A stretch of 64,000 bases of DNA, taken from assembly GCA_019358835.1 (NCBI GenBank), contig JAHHIH010000022.1:1-64000 (forward strand). The letters run 5' to 3'. The DNA is from Tildeniella torsiva UHER 1998/13D. Its GTDB lineage: Bacteria > Cyanobacteriota > Cyanobacteriia > Phormidesmidales > Phormidesmidaceae. Both the position numbers and the translations under genes were made by a program. Positions within the stretch are counted from its first letter, which is position 1. Each line of letters opens with the position of its first letter. The notes under the pieces are model-generated. The model was not told where the DNA came from and did not search any database. It worked only from the letters and a program-made list of their open reading frames with translations. This document shows positions 8,673 through 16,563 of the stretch, in pieces.

Positions 8673-8935
8673 GCTATAGCCAGTCTCAGTAGATCACAAA
8701 GTCCCCGCAGCCCTCTCCCCCAGCCCCTCTCCCAGGGAGGAGAGGGGAGACGGAACCAGGCTTCAAATCCCTCTCCCAGCTTGGGAGAGGGATTTAGGGA
8801 GAGGGCTGGATTATGGGAAAAAAGTGTGTTTGTAAGCTAACCGAGTCTGGTCAAGACGTTTCTCCCCTAAGCGTGGGAACGTTCCCACGTGGGAACGTTT
8901 TCTGGATGTCCTAACCAATTGACTGTGGCTATAGC
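8673..8935. repeat. MITE-like element, family 2, copy A
   Basis: The element runs from GCTATAGCCAGTCT (8673-8686) to its near-complement GACTGTGGCTATAGC (8921-8935). A second copy is at 16435-16527, and the 19 bases at 8898-8916 are identical to 16489-16507. The interior differs from copy B: it holds a long CCCTCTCCC/GGGAGAGGG foldback (about 8711-8813) and the perfect palindrome GTGGGAACGTTCCCAC (8873-8888). There is no coding capacity. It fills the gap between two divergent DUF202 genes. Confidence 0.7.
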
Positions 8936-8967
8936 AAGGCTGTGGTTCCTCCTCAATGCTCAGGCCT

Positions 8968-9369
8968 ATGAGTGATGCCTCCTCACCCACCGGGGTGAAC
9001 ACGACCAACGAACTCGCCCGAGAGCGCAACCGGGCCGCTGCCGAACGCACCCTCAACGCCTGGACTGGAATTTGCCTAAGCCTGATCGGGTTCGGGGTGG
9101 CTTTTGAGCAGATCACACGCAGCCTACAGCGCCAGGCGGCACCAACAGCCCATAGGGTCGTCCCAAACCCAGCGCTGGTGGGGCTGGGTTTTGTGGGCAT
9201 GGGGCTATTGCTGCTGGGGTTGGCGCTGGTTCAGCACCGGCTGACCCTAGCCGCCCTTGAGCAGCAAGACTATGTGCTGCGGTCAGTTAAGACGTTGAAC
9301 CGCTGGGCAGTGGTCACCATTGTGCTGGCGGGGCTAGCGGGGTTGGGCGTAACATTGCTCTTGCCCTAG
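8968..9369 (+). CDS. DUF202 family membrane protein
   Basis: This 133-residue DUF202 protein has the ELARERNRAAAERTLNAWTGI signature followed by three membrane helices (about 34-55, 75-100 and 112-132). I use the ATG at 8968, because the one at 8956 only adds four residues not seen in the neighbours. It is the second of three DUF202 genes within 1.6 kb and converges on the third with only 8 bases between the stop codons. Function unknown. The three differ enough that the duplication does not look recent. Confidence 0.85.
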   Translation: MSDASSPTGVNTTNELARERNRAAAERTLNAWTGICLSLIGFGVAFEQITRSLQRQAAPTAHRVVPNPALVGLGFVGMGLLLLGLALVQHRLTLAALEQQDYVLRSVKTLNRWAVVTIVLAGLAGLGVTLLLP

Positions 9370-9377
9370 ACAATCTC

Positions 9378-9764
9378 TTACCTCAGCAGATCGAACCCTA
9401 GCCAGCCGAAGGCGATCGCACCAGTGGCAAGGACCGCGAGCCCAATCGCTTTCCCTACCGACCGGCGGGGTCGGTATCGGTACTGAGGCGATCGCAGCTG
9501 CATGCTCTCGGCCAGGTAATCGGCGATCGCCAGCCCCAGACTCAGCACCCCCAGACCGACATACACCAAACTGAGGCCGTAGGCCCAACCATCGATATAG
9601 CGATCGCTGGGGGAGAGCGCCCTGAGAATTTGCTCAAGCCCCACACCAATGCTAATCAGCGTCAGGCTAATGCGCACAAAGGATAGCAGCGAGCGAGCGG
9701 CGGCGAGGCGATTGCGATCGCGCGCCAGATCGTCCGAGGTATGGGGCGGATAAAGGCTCGACAT
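9378..9764 (-). CDS. DUF202 family membrane protein
   Basis: The third DUF202 protein of the cluster is 128 residues if started at the ATG at 9764. An upstream start at 9815 would add 17 residues and overlap the LCP gene's stop codon. The DDLARDRNRLAAARSLLSFVRI signature precedes three membrane helices. It lies 50 bases downstream of the LCP gene on the same strand, so the two are probably co-transcribed, which hints at an envelope role. No function is established for the family. Confidence 0.82.
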   Translation of the reverse strand: MSSLYPPHTSDDLARDRNRLAAARSLLSFVRISLTLISIGVGLEQILRALSPSDRYIDGWAYGLSLVYVGLGVLSLGLAIADYLAESMQLRSPQYRYRPRRSVGKAIGLAVLATGAIAFGWLGFDLLR

Positions 9765-9814
9765 AGGGCTAAGCCGGGGCGCTAGAACTGTAGTCAAGCA
9801 ATACCTAGCCCACA

Positions 9815-11266
9815 CTAGGGTTGGGCCTCTGAGGACTGGGTAACCTGCTCAACCCAGTCTTGCCCGACCCGAATCGTAATGTCGGAATTGAGGTCGCCCG
9901 TGGACTCAGACAGGGCCAGCCCTACCCCCAGCAGCGACTCGACCATGCGGGCACTGTCAATATCACCTTGCTGGGCCACCACCTCGGTGCGGGCCATGGT
10001 GGTTGACAGGTCATCGATAACGTAGACATTTTTAAAGCCGTTCTCGCCCAGGTAGCGGGCTACCGAGGCCGCCTGCTCGGGCTGGCCAGAGGCATTTTGC
10101 ACCGCAATCGACAAATCGGCCACGTAGCTGGCCTGGGAATTGTCGGCGTAGATGCTCACCCCCTCCGCCTGGAAGAAGCTTTGCATAACGGTGGCCGAGT
10201 CTTCCCAGTTGGGCAGCCAGTAGCTGGCATTAAACTCGGCTGGAGTGCTAAAGCGACCGGGCAGCATCACCATTTGCAGCTGGTTAGACTCAATTTCGAG
10301 GCCGAAGTTAGCGATCGCCAGCATTTCCTCCAGGGTGAGGTTGGTGTCAACATAGCGCTGTAGCACCCGCAGCGCCTGGGGCAGCTTGGGAATCACGGTG
10401 GGGTTGGTCAAGCGCTCCCGCAGCGCCTTCAGCAGCATTTGCTGGCGCTGCACCCGGCCAATGTCGCCGCTGTCTTTGCGGTAGCGAGCAAACTGCTCGG
10501 CCTGGTCGCCGTTGAGGGTCTGCCAGCCGGGGTACAGGTCGATGTAGAGGCCCTGGGTGCGATCGGTGTACTCCATGCGGGTGGGTACGTTAACCTCAAT
10601 GCCCCCCACCAGGTCAACCATTTCCCGAAAGGCGCTGGTGTTGATGCGCACGTAACGATCAATTTGAATATTGCCCAGGTTGTAGGCCACGGTTTGAGCC
10701 ACCAGTTCCGGGCCACCCAACACGTTGGCCTGATTAATTTTGTCCATGCCAAAGCCCGGAATCTGCACGCGAGTGTCGCGGGGAATAGACATGACGTTGA
10801 GGGTGCCAGATTCCGCATCAACCCGCACCAGCAGCAGCGTATCGGTTCGCCCCGCAAAGGTGGCTTCGGAGTTGGGCTGGGCATTGGGTACCTCGTCAAT
10901 GCCCATCACCAAAATATTGACGGGCCGCGTCACCTGATAGCGAAAGCCCGCCTGCCACAGGTCGCCAAAGCTAGCGGCGCGGTTGGCATCGCCCCCCATA
11001 AAGTCGGGCAGGGGAACGGTGAGGGCGATCGCGGCCCCCACCAAGGCCGAAGCCGCTGCCGTACCCACAAATAGACTGCCCCACAGCAGCGAGTTAACCA
11101 CGCGCCGAACCGGCCCTGGTGACGCCCCCGGTGACGCAGACGCAGACGTAGGCGGCAGTTCCACAACAGCAGCAGGCTCCGGGGAGTGCTGATCTGAGGC
11201 GACAGCCTGATCAGAGTCGGTGGAGTGGCCTTCTTTGGGCTCGTCGTTCGGCAAAGGGGTTGTCAT
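9815..11266 (-). CDS. LytR-CpsA-Psr (LCP) family glycopolymer transferase
   Basis: The 483-residue protein has a disordered Pro/Ser-rich cytoplasmic N-terminus, one membrane anchor (about 58-84) and an external LCP domain (about 115-270). The domain includes NILVMGIDEVP, FAGRTDTLLLVRVD, MSIPRDTRVQIPG, KINQANVLGGP and RYRKDSGDIGRVQRQ, with the conserved Asp and Arg residues that hold the lipid pyrophosphate. A LytR_C domain follows (about 380-475). LCP proteins transfer glycopolymers from undecaprenyl-pyrophosphate carriers to the cell wall. It is divergent from manC, which makes a sugar-nucleotide precursor, consistent with surface polysaccharide assembly. Confidence 0.92.
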   Translation of the reverse strand: MTTPLPNDEPKEGHSTDSDQAVASDQHSPEPAAVVELPPTSASASPGASPGPVRRVVNSLLWGSLFVGTAAASALVGAAIALTVPLPDFMGGDANRAASFGDLWQAGFRYQVTRPVNILVMGIDEVPNAQPNSEATFAGRTDTLLLVRVDAESGTLNVMSIPRDTRVQIPGFGMDKINQANVLGGPELVAQTVAYNLGNIQIDRYVRINTSAFREMVDLVGGIEVNVPTRMEYTDRTQGLYIDLYPGWQTLNGDQAEQFARYRKDSGDIGRVQRQQMLLKALRERLTNPTVIPKLPQALRVLQRYVDTNLTLEEMLAIANFGLEIESNQLQMVMLPGRFSTPAEFNASYWLPNWEDSATVMQSFFQAEGVSIYADNSQASYVADLSIAVQNASGQPEQAASVARYLGENGFKNVYVIDDLSTTMARTEVVAQQGDIDSARMVESLLGVGLALSESTGDLNSDITIRVGQDWVEQVTQSSEAQP

Positions 11267-11547
11267 GGATACCTGCTTAACTTGCTGCGACGCCCTACCA
11301 CCATATCCCCTGTCACGACTGGCTGATGTAGCCTCAGCATGGGTTTTAGACCCAAATTTCTACGTTCAGAGGCAGCATCGGGAACACCGCCCGACACCCC
11401 ACGAAAACTTCGCAGCAGGTTGATGTGTTAATCAATATTAAGCGAATTTTGCCCTGATATCTCTTCCCGAAGGATAGGATTGAGCCACTTATAGAGGTGG
11501 CTGCTGGGCCGCCGTTATGACCTCATTGAAACCCAGGGGAAATTTTT

Positions 11548-12609
11548 ATGGCGGCGCTAATTCCTATTATTTTGGCGGGAGGCAAGGGTGAGCGGTTTTG
11601 GCCAGTGAGCCGCCTGGCCCGCCCCAAACAGTTTTTGTGCCTAGACGGCAGCGATCGCAGCCTGCTGCAGGCCACCGCCGATCGCCTGCTGCCCCTGGCT
11701 GAGGGCTGGGAGAATATGTGGGTAATTACCGCCGCCCACCTGGCGGACCGGGTGCGCGAACAGCTGCCCGAGCTGCCCGAAGCCAACCTGCTGGTGGAGC
11801 CGATGGGGCGCGATACCGCTCCGGCGGTGGCCTGGGGTACATTAGAAGTCGCCCAGCGCTACGGCGACGACGCTCTGGTGGGGTTTTTCCCCGCCGACCA
11901 CTGGATTGCCGACGAAGATGCGTTTTGCCAAACCCTCGTAGCGGCGGCTGAGCTGGCCGCGAGTCAGGGGGCGATCGCCACCCTGGGCATTACCCCCACC
12001 TACCCCGCCACCGGCTACGGCTACATCGAGCAGGGGGAAACCACCGGCACCTACGGCAGCCTCAGCGCCTACATCGTCAGCCGCTTCACCGAAAAGCCCG
12101 ACGCCCACACCGCCCAAACCTTCATCGACAGCGGTCGCTTCAGCTGGAACAGCGGCATGTTCATCTTCCCCGCTGGGGTAATGGTCAACGAACTCAAAAC
12201 CCATGCCCCCGACCTCATGCAGGCGCTGATCGCCCAGGGTGTTGCGGCCTACCCCAGCCTAGACAAGCTCAGCATTGACTACGCCGTGATGGAGCACACC
12301 GATCGCGCCCAGGTCATGCCCGTTGCCTTCGGTTGGGATGACCTGGGCGACTGGAATGCGGTCGAGCGGCTGCTCAAACAGCCCGGCGAGAAGAACGTCG
12401 ATCTGGCTACCCACGTCGCCCTCGATACCGAGGGCAGCATTGTCTACTCCGCCGACCCCGACGAGGTCGTCGTCACCATTGGCCTAGAGGACGTGGTGAT
12501 CGTGCGCGACGGCAACGCCACCCTAATAGTCCGCAAAGACCGCACCCAAGATATCAAGGCGGCGGTCAAGCAGCTCGGTGCCGAGGATCGCTTTCAGCAC
12601 CTGCTTTAG
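11548..12609 (+). CDS. manC: Mannose-1-phosphate guanylyltransferase
   Basis: The 353-residue enzyme makes GDP-mannose from GTP and mannose 1-phosphate for surface polysaccharides and glycosylation. It has the nucleotidyltransferase signature ILAGGKGERFWPVSR (about 8-22), PMGRDTAPA, FFPADHWI, FTEKPD, WNSGMFIF and the DWDDLG-like AFGWDDLGDWNA. The length fits the monofunctional enzyme, with no phosphomannose isomerase domain. The ATG follows an AGGGGAAATTTTT leader. Its stop codon lies within the end of a repeat element (12606-12700) whose hairpin seems to act as the terminator. Confidence 0.92.
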   Translation: MAALIPIILAGGKGERFWPVSRLARPKQFLCLDGSDRSLLQATADRLLPLAEGWENMWVITAAHLADRVREQLPELPEANLLVEPMGRDTAPAVAWGTLEVAQRYGDDALVGFFPADHWIADEDAFCQTLVAAAELAASQGAIATLGITPTYPATGYGYIEQGETTGTYGSLSAYIVSRFTEKPDAHTAQTFIDSGRFSWNSGMFIFPAGVMVNELKTHAPDLMQALIAQGVAAYPSLDKLSIDYAVMEHTDRAQVMPVAFGWDDLGDWNAVERLLKQPGEKNVDLATHVALDTEGSIVYSADPDEVVVTIGLEDVVIVRDGNATLIVRKDRTQDIKAAVKQLGAEDRFQHLL

Positions 12610-12700
12610 AATGTTTCAACTAAATGCTGATCCGCGACCGGCCCAGCGGGCCGAGTTCGCGTTTTTGAAAAGGAGATTTTCTTAATTGGGATAGGCTTAA
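12606..12700. repeat. MITE-like element, family 3, copy 1
   Basis: The left end TTAGAATGTTTCAACTAAAT (12606-12625) and the complement of the right end at 12681-12700 (TTAAGCCTATCCCAATTAAG) are imperfect inverted repeats. A second copy is at 47353-47456, sharing the core GCGACCGGCC-n-n-CGGGC-n-AGTTCG. The TAG stop codon of manC (12607-12609) is part of the left inverted repeat. Confidence 0.6.
12633..12666 (+). terminator. Probable manC terminator inside the repeat
   Basis: CGCGA and CGGCCC pair with GGGCCG and TCGCG around an AG turn, followed by TTTTT at 12662-12666. This has the form of an intrinsic terminator, starting 24 bases after the manC stop codon and lying wholly inside the repeat element. 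Confidence 0.6.
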
Positions 12701-12789
12701 CCTGGTTCCAAGGCTCCGCCAGCCCCCCGCAATCGGCCTTCCAGCTCCGCAGAACCGACCCACAGGATCCTGGGCATTTACTCAGAACG

Positions 12790-12817
12790 TTCCAGGTTGG
12801 ACAGCGGTTGATATAAT
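12790..12817 (+). promoter_or_regulatory. Candidate sigma-70-type promoter
   Basis: TTCCAG (12790-12795) and TATAAT (12812-12817) are separated by 16 bases, about 65 bases before the start of the gene at 12884. The -10 is a perfect consensus, but the -35 is weak. Confidence 0.35.
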
Positions 12818-12883
12818 TTCGGGATCAGCCGTTTCTACCTGCGCTATGCTGCGGAACTCCGTGGTGTGCGGCAGCCTTGAGCC

Positions 12884-13723
12884 ATGCATCCAACCATTGA
12901 CGATATTGACTTCCAGGCCCGCCAGGGGAGTGTAGCCGCCATCATTCAAATTTTGAATGAGCACTTTGCTGACGAAGGCATTCGCACCCGCGCCATCCAA
13001 GACAGTGGCATTTTGCAACTCCTCGTAGAAGCGCCCACCGCCGATGCTCTACCTCGGGAGACAGTGGTTAACCAGGTGCGCCACGTGCTGGAGGCGATTA
13101 GCCCCCGGGGGATCAACAAGGTCAATATCAACAGCCGCATTGTGCAGGAGCAGCAGCTGCTGTGGCTTGACGAGATCAAGCGCGGCACCAAAAATAGCCT
13201 GCTGTGGTCAGAGCCGATTGTGCTCAAGCAGCCCAACCCGGTAGCCCGGCTGTGGCGTGACCTGCGCGCCCCCCGTCAGCGCAATCCCTTCTTAGACGAC
13301 GTATACAAAAAAAAGCCGGCCTCGAGCCGCAGTGCCTTTTGGCGGGGGCTCATTGGCGGAGCCAGTTTGGCGCTGCTGCTGCTGCTGGTGGGCTGGGCAA
13401 CCAAAGATTGGCTGGGTGTTGAGCTGAGGTTGGGTTCCCAGGAAACCGCCACCAGTGAACCGCCTCCGGCCCCAACTCCAGCTGCCCCAACTGGTCAAGA
13501 TCCCTTTGTGCTGGCGGTGCGCATCGCCCAGCAGTCAGTAGAAGACGGTAAATCGGCTTCTACCGCCGCCGAATGGCTCGATTTGGCGGTGCGCTGGCAG
13601 CGAGCGACAGATCTTATGTCTGAGGTGCCGCCGGAGGATGAGCGCTACCCTGTGGCCCAAGATCGGGTGCAAACCTATGCCGCCAACAAGGCTATGGCCC
13701 TGGCGGAAGCCGAAAAATTCTAA
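12884..13723 (+). CDS. Uncharacterised single-pass membrane protein
   Basis: The 279-residue protein has a cytosolic N-terminal domain of about 130 residues (GSVAAIIQILNEHFADEGIR and the GINKVNINSRIVQ strand), a membrane helix near 157-178, a Pro/Ala-rich linker and a C-terminal helical domain (AVRIAQQSVEDGKSASTAAE and repeated W-x-x-A patterns). The N-terminal domain looks like one found in several cyanobacterial proteins of unknown role. No catalytic motif is visible. It stands alone behind a possible promoter with a TATAAT -10. Confidence 0.65.
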   Translation: MHPTIDDIDFQARQGSVAAIIQILNEHFADEGIRTRAIQDSGILQLLVEAPTADALPRETVVNQVRHVLEAISPRGINKVNINSRIVQEQQLLWLDEIKRGTKNSLLWSEPIVLKQPNPVARLWRDLRAPRQRNPFLDDVYKKKPASSRSAFWRGLIGGASLALLLLLVGWATKDWLGVELRLGSQETATSEPPPAPTPAAPTGQDPFVLAVRIAQQSVEDGKSASTAAEWLDLAVRWQRATDLMSEVPPEDERYPVAQDRVQTYAANKAMALAEAEKF

Positions 13724-13861
13724 GGGAATCAAGACAAACCGGGGGCGATCGCCGGGCGCTATGCAGGTCTTCGCCAGGTCGATGCAAGGGGCGCATAATG
13801 CCGTGGCTAACGCCCTGGTAAGTTTGCTATATCAGAGATATTAGATACTCTGTATAGCGCC

Positions 13862-14008
13862 ATGGCCTCCTTAAAAACATCGCAATCTGCTTCTACCCTC
13901 TCGTCTTCGGCTCGCAATGCTCTAGAGAACCGAGAAGACTTTAGCCTCTGGGCTGAAGCCGTCAAACAGCAGATGCTAGAGGCCTTACAAAAGCGTCAGC
14001 GCAGCTAA
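13862..14008 (+). CDS. Small conserved-looking protein (48 residues)
   Basis: An ATG at 13862 opens 48 codons ending at TAA 14006-14008. The product has a Ser/Ala-rich first half and an amphipathic second half containing ENREDFSLWAEAVKQQMLEA, ending in basic residues. The second half looks like a genuine protein segment that I associate with small cyanobacterial proteins, but I know of no function. A strong bidirectional terminator begins 122 bases downstream. Confidence 0.55.
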   Translation: MASLKTSQSASTLSSSARNALENREDFSLWAEAVKQQMLEALQKRQRS

Positions 14009-14129
14009 GGGGTTATTGCCTGCCCGATTGCTGAAGCCGCGATCGCCTAGGTTCGGCCAACAGCCTGGGTTAGCGATCGCGCCAGCGTCCGATCCGCCAA
14101 CCGCTTAGAAGCTAGCTGAATCCTATTAA

Positions 14130-14177
14130 AATCCCCTGGGGCTGCCTCTGAAAAGGCATTTCCCCAGGGGATTTTTT
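14130..14177. terminator. Bidirectional intrinsic terminator
   Basis: AATCCCCTGGGG (14130-14141) pairs exactly with CCCCAGGGGATT (14162-14173), with an inner TGCCT/AGGCA pairing. There is a T-run on the plus side, and upstream A-runs provide one on the minus side. It separates the small plus-strand gene from the EF-G paralogue on the minus strand. Confidence 0.85.
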
Positions 14178-14192
14178 AGGTGGAGCCTGGGT

Positions 14193-16247
14193 TTAGCGAT
14201 CGCTCCCCGCGCTCGCCAATATTCTTTCTGTGATCTTCTCGGGCACCGGGTCGAGGTGGTCATGGCTCCACTTAAAGAAGCCCACGCCCATGGTCAGCGA
14301 TCGCAGTTCCAAGATCATGGTCTGCATCTCGGCCTGGGGCAGGTGCCCCGTGACCACATCCCAACCGGGCCAGTCGGCCTTGCCTTCGTAGCCAAGAATC
14401 TGGCCACGCCGCCCGGTAATCAGCTTTAGCACGTTGGCGGTGTAGAGGCTGGGCACCGAGATTTCAACCTGGGCGATGGGTTCGAGCAGGGTGGGGGCAC
14501 AGGCGACCATGCCCTCCTGCATGGCAATGCGGGCCGCCTGCTTAAAGGCATTGTCGGAGCTATCGACGTTGTGGTACGAGCCATGGGTCAGCGTCACCGC
14601 CACATCCACCACCGGAAAGCCCAGGGGGCCGTGGTCGAGGTATTCGCGCACGCCGGTTTCGACGCTGGGGATGTACTGCTTGGGCACCACGCCGCCCACA
14701 ATGGTGTCGCTAAAGGCAAAGCCGTCGCCGCGCGGCAGCGGTTGAATAGAGAGATAGACATCACCAAACTGACCATGGCCACCGCTCTGGTGCTTGTAGC
14801 GCCCGTGGACGGCCTCCTTGGCCTGGCGAATGGTTTCTTTGTAGGGCACCTGGGGCAGGTGGGTGGCCATGGGCAGGTTGTACTTGCGGCTGAGGCGATC
14901 GATCGCCAGATTTAGATGCACATCTCCCTGACCCCAGAGAATTACCTCGTGGGTGTCGCCGTGCTGCTCCCAAAACAGCGACGGGTCTTCTTCAAGCAGT
15001 TTGGTGAGGGCGGCGCTGAGTTTAACCTCGTCGCTGCGCTTGACCGGGGTAATGGCCAGGGCATAAACCGGATCGATGACCGCAGCCTTGGGCAACAGAT
15101 CGGTGGGGTAGCCGCTGGTGGCGAGGGTGTCGCCAGTTTGAGCCCCGTCGAGCCGGGCCACCGCGACAATGCGTCCCGCTTCGGCTCGGCTGAGGCTGGA
15201 TTGCTGGGTGCCCATCAGGTCGTAGAGGCCGCCCATGCGATTCGCGAAGCGATCCGTTCCGGAATCGCCATTCAGGCTATCCCCATCCTTCAGCTCGCCG
15301 CACCAGACCCGCACCAGGGAAAGCTTGCCACCCTGGGGGGTGTAATAGGTTTTGAGCACCTGGGCTAGGGTTTCGGTCTCGCAGGCGATGCCCCGCTTTT
15401 CGCAGATGACCTCCGGGGCCGGGGCTTCCTTCACCAGGGCGTCGAGCAGGGGCCGCACGCCGTAGTCGTTCAGAGCCACGCCGATAAACACCGGCACGAT
15501 CAGGTCGGCCCCCAGCTCCATTTTTAGGTCGCGGACGATTTCCTCTTCAGGGGGCGCGATATCCTCTAGCAGTTCTTCTAATAGATGGTCGTCATAGTCA
15601 GCCAGGGTTTCCAGCATTTCAGCGCGGGCGGCCTGTTCCTCGGTTCGCAGCGCGGCGGGCAGCGGCACGGGGTCAGCAGCAGCGCCGGGATGGTAGTGGA
15701 AGGCTTGTTCTGTAACGAGATCAATAAAGCCTACTAAATCATGGTTTTGGCGAATCGGGTACTGCTGCGGAATCACCGGACGGGAGGAGATCTGGCGCAG
15801 GGCAGCGAGCACCTCAGCGAAGGTGCCGTTGGCGCGATCGAGCTTGTTAATCCAGATCAGGTGGGGAATTTCCCAGGCATCGAGAAATTGCAGCAGGGGG
15901 GAGAGGGTCAGCACTTTGTTGGGGTCGGCTTCGCAGACCACGATCGCCGCATCGACCCCCATCAGGGCATGGTTGGTCTCTTGCTGAAGTTCGACAGAGC
16001 CAGGGCAGTCAACAAATGTAAAACAAATGCCGCCGTACTGAGTACTGGCGGCATTGAGTTCTACGGTCATATGGCGGGTGCGGGCCTCCGGGGCGCTATC
16101 GCCGAGGGTATTGCCCTCATCGACGCTGCCCTTGCGGGTCGTGGCCCCAGTGACAGACAGAATGCTTTCTAACAGAGTCGTTTTGCCGCTGGAATAGGTG
16201 CCTACCAGCGCCACATTGCGTCGGCCTGAAAGGACGTTTTGAGTCAT
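14193..16247 (-). CDS. Elongation factor G paralogue (EF-G-like GTPase)
   Basis: The 684-residue protein has the EF-G architecture: GTPase domain with P-loop GTYSSGKTT (16-24), the switch I Thr in RHMTVELNAA, switch II DCPGSVEL (80-87) and NKLD, followed by domains II-V, including GHGQFGDVYLSI and HGSYHNVDSSDNAFKQAARIAMQEG of domain IV. The canonical EF-G switch II reads Asp-x-Pro-Gly-His; here the catalytic histidine is Ser84. It is therefore unlikely to be the main translocase and belongs to the stand-alone EF-G-like group of cyanobacteria. I choose the ATG at 16247 because AAGGAG lies 7 bases before it, rather than the ATG ten codons upstream. Confidence 0.88.
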   Translation of the reverse strand: MTQNVLSGRRNVALVGTYSSGKTTLLESILSVTGATTRKGSVDEGNTLGDSAPEARTRHMTVELNAASTQYGGICFTFVDCPGSVELQQETNHALMGVDAAIVVCEADPNKVLTLSPLLQFLDAWEIPHLIWINKLDRANGTFAEVLAALRQISSRPVIPQQYPIRQNHDLVGFIDLVTEQAFHYHPGAAADPVPLPAALRTEEQAARAEMLETLADYDDHLLEELLEDIAPPEEEIVRDLKMELGADLIVPVFIGVALNDYGVRPLLDALVKEAPAPEVICEKRGIACETETLAQVLKTYYTPQGGKLSLVRVWCGELKDGDSLNGDSGTDRFANRMGGLYDLMGTQQSSLSRAEAGRIVAVARLDGAQTGDTLATSGYPTDLLPKAAVIDPVYALAITPVKRSDEVKLSAALTKLLEEDPSLFWEQHGDTHEVILWGQGDVHLNLAIDRLSRKYNLPMATHLPQVPYKETIRQAKEAVHGRYKHQSGGHGQFGDVYLSIQPLPRGDGFAFSDTIVGGVVPKQYIPSVETGVREYLDHGPLGFPVVDVAVTLTHGSYHNVDSSDNAFKQAARIAMQEGMVACAPTLLEPIAQVEISVPSLYTANVLKLITGRRGQILGYEGKADWPGWDVVTGHLPQAEMQTMILELRSLTMGVGFFKWSHDHLDPVPEKITERILASAGSDR

Positions 16248-16434
16248 AGTAAACTCCTTGCCATGGTGCGATGGCATGTAGAGAAAAGCCTACAGATTGA
16301 AGGCTCGACGAGCTTGATGTGAAGCGACTCAGCTGTGTCTAACCTCAGGTTAACCCGACCCTAACCTCTGGCTTAACCAGGTTCTAGAAAATTCACCTGT
16401 TGAAGTTTTGTACCTGGGTTTGTCGGTGTGTGAA

Positions 16435-16527
16435 GCTATAGCCAGTCTGGGTGAGACATGTTCCAGATGGACGGTCAAGCGCTTCAGATTTTCTGGATGT
16501 CCTAACCCAGGTGACTATGGCTGTAAG
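16435..16527. repeat. MITE-like element, family 2, copy B
   Basis: This compact 93-base copy starts GCTATAGCCAGTCT and ends GACTATGGCTGTAAG. The inverted repeat extends imperfectly inward (CTGGGTGAGACATGTTCCAGA against the complement of TCTGGATGTCCTAACCCAG). It shares both ends with 8673-8935 but not the interior. It lies in the 316-base space between the EF-G paralogue's start and the stop codon of the hybrid kinase gene; I see no gene in the rest of that space. Confidence 0.7.
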
Positions 16528-16563
16528 ACAGCAGGCAAATAGCTGATTCTGAAACCTAAAGCC

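Noticed and set aside
8700-8820. Repeated CCCTCTCCC words suggesting a CRISPR-like array
   Set aside because: The units are too short and irregular, lack spacers of constant length and fold back on themselves; no cas gene is nearby.
10439-11074. A 211-codon frame antisense to the LCP gene
   Set aside because: It mirrors a well-supported coding gene, has no ribosome binding site and matches no protein that I recognise.
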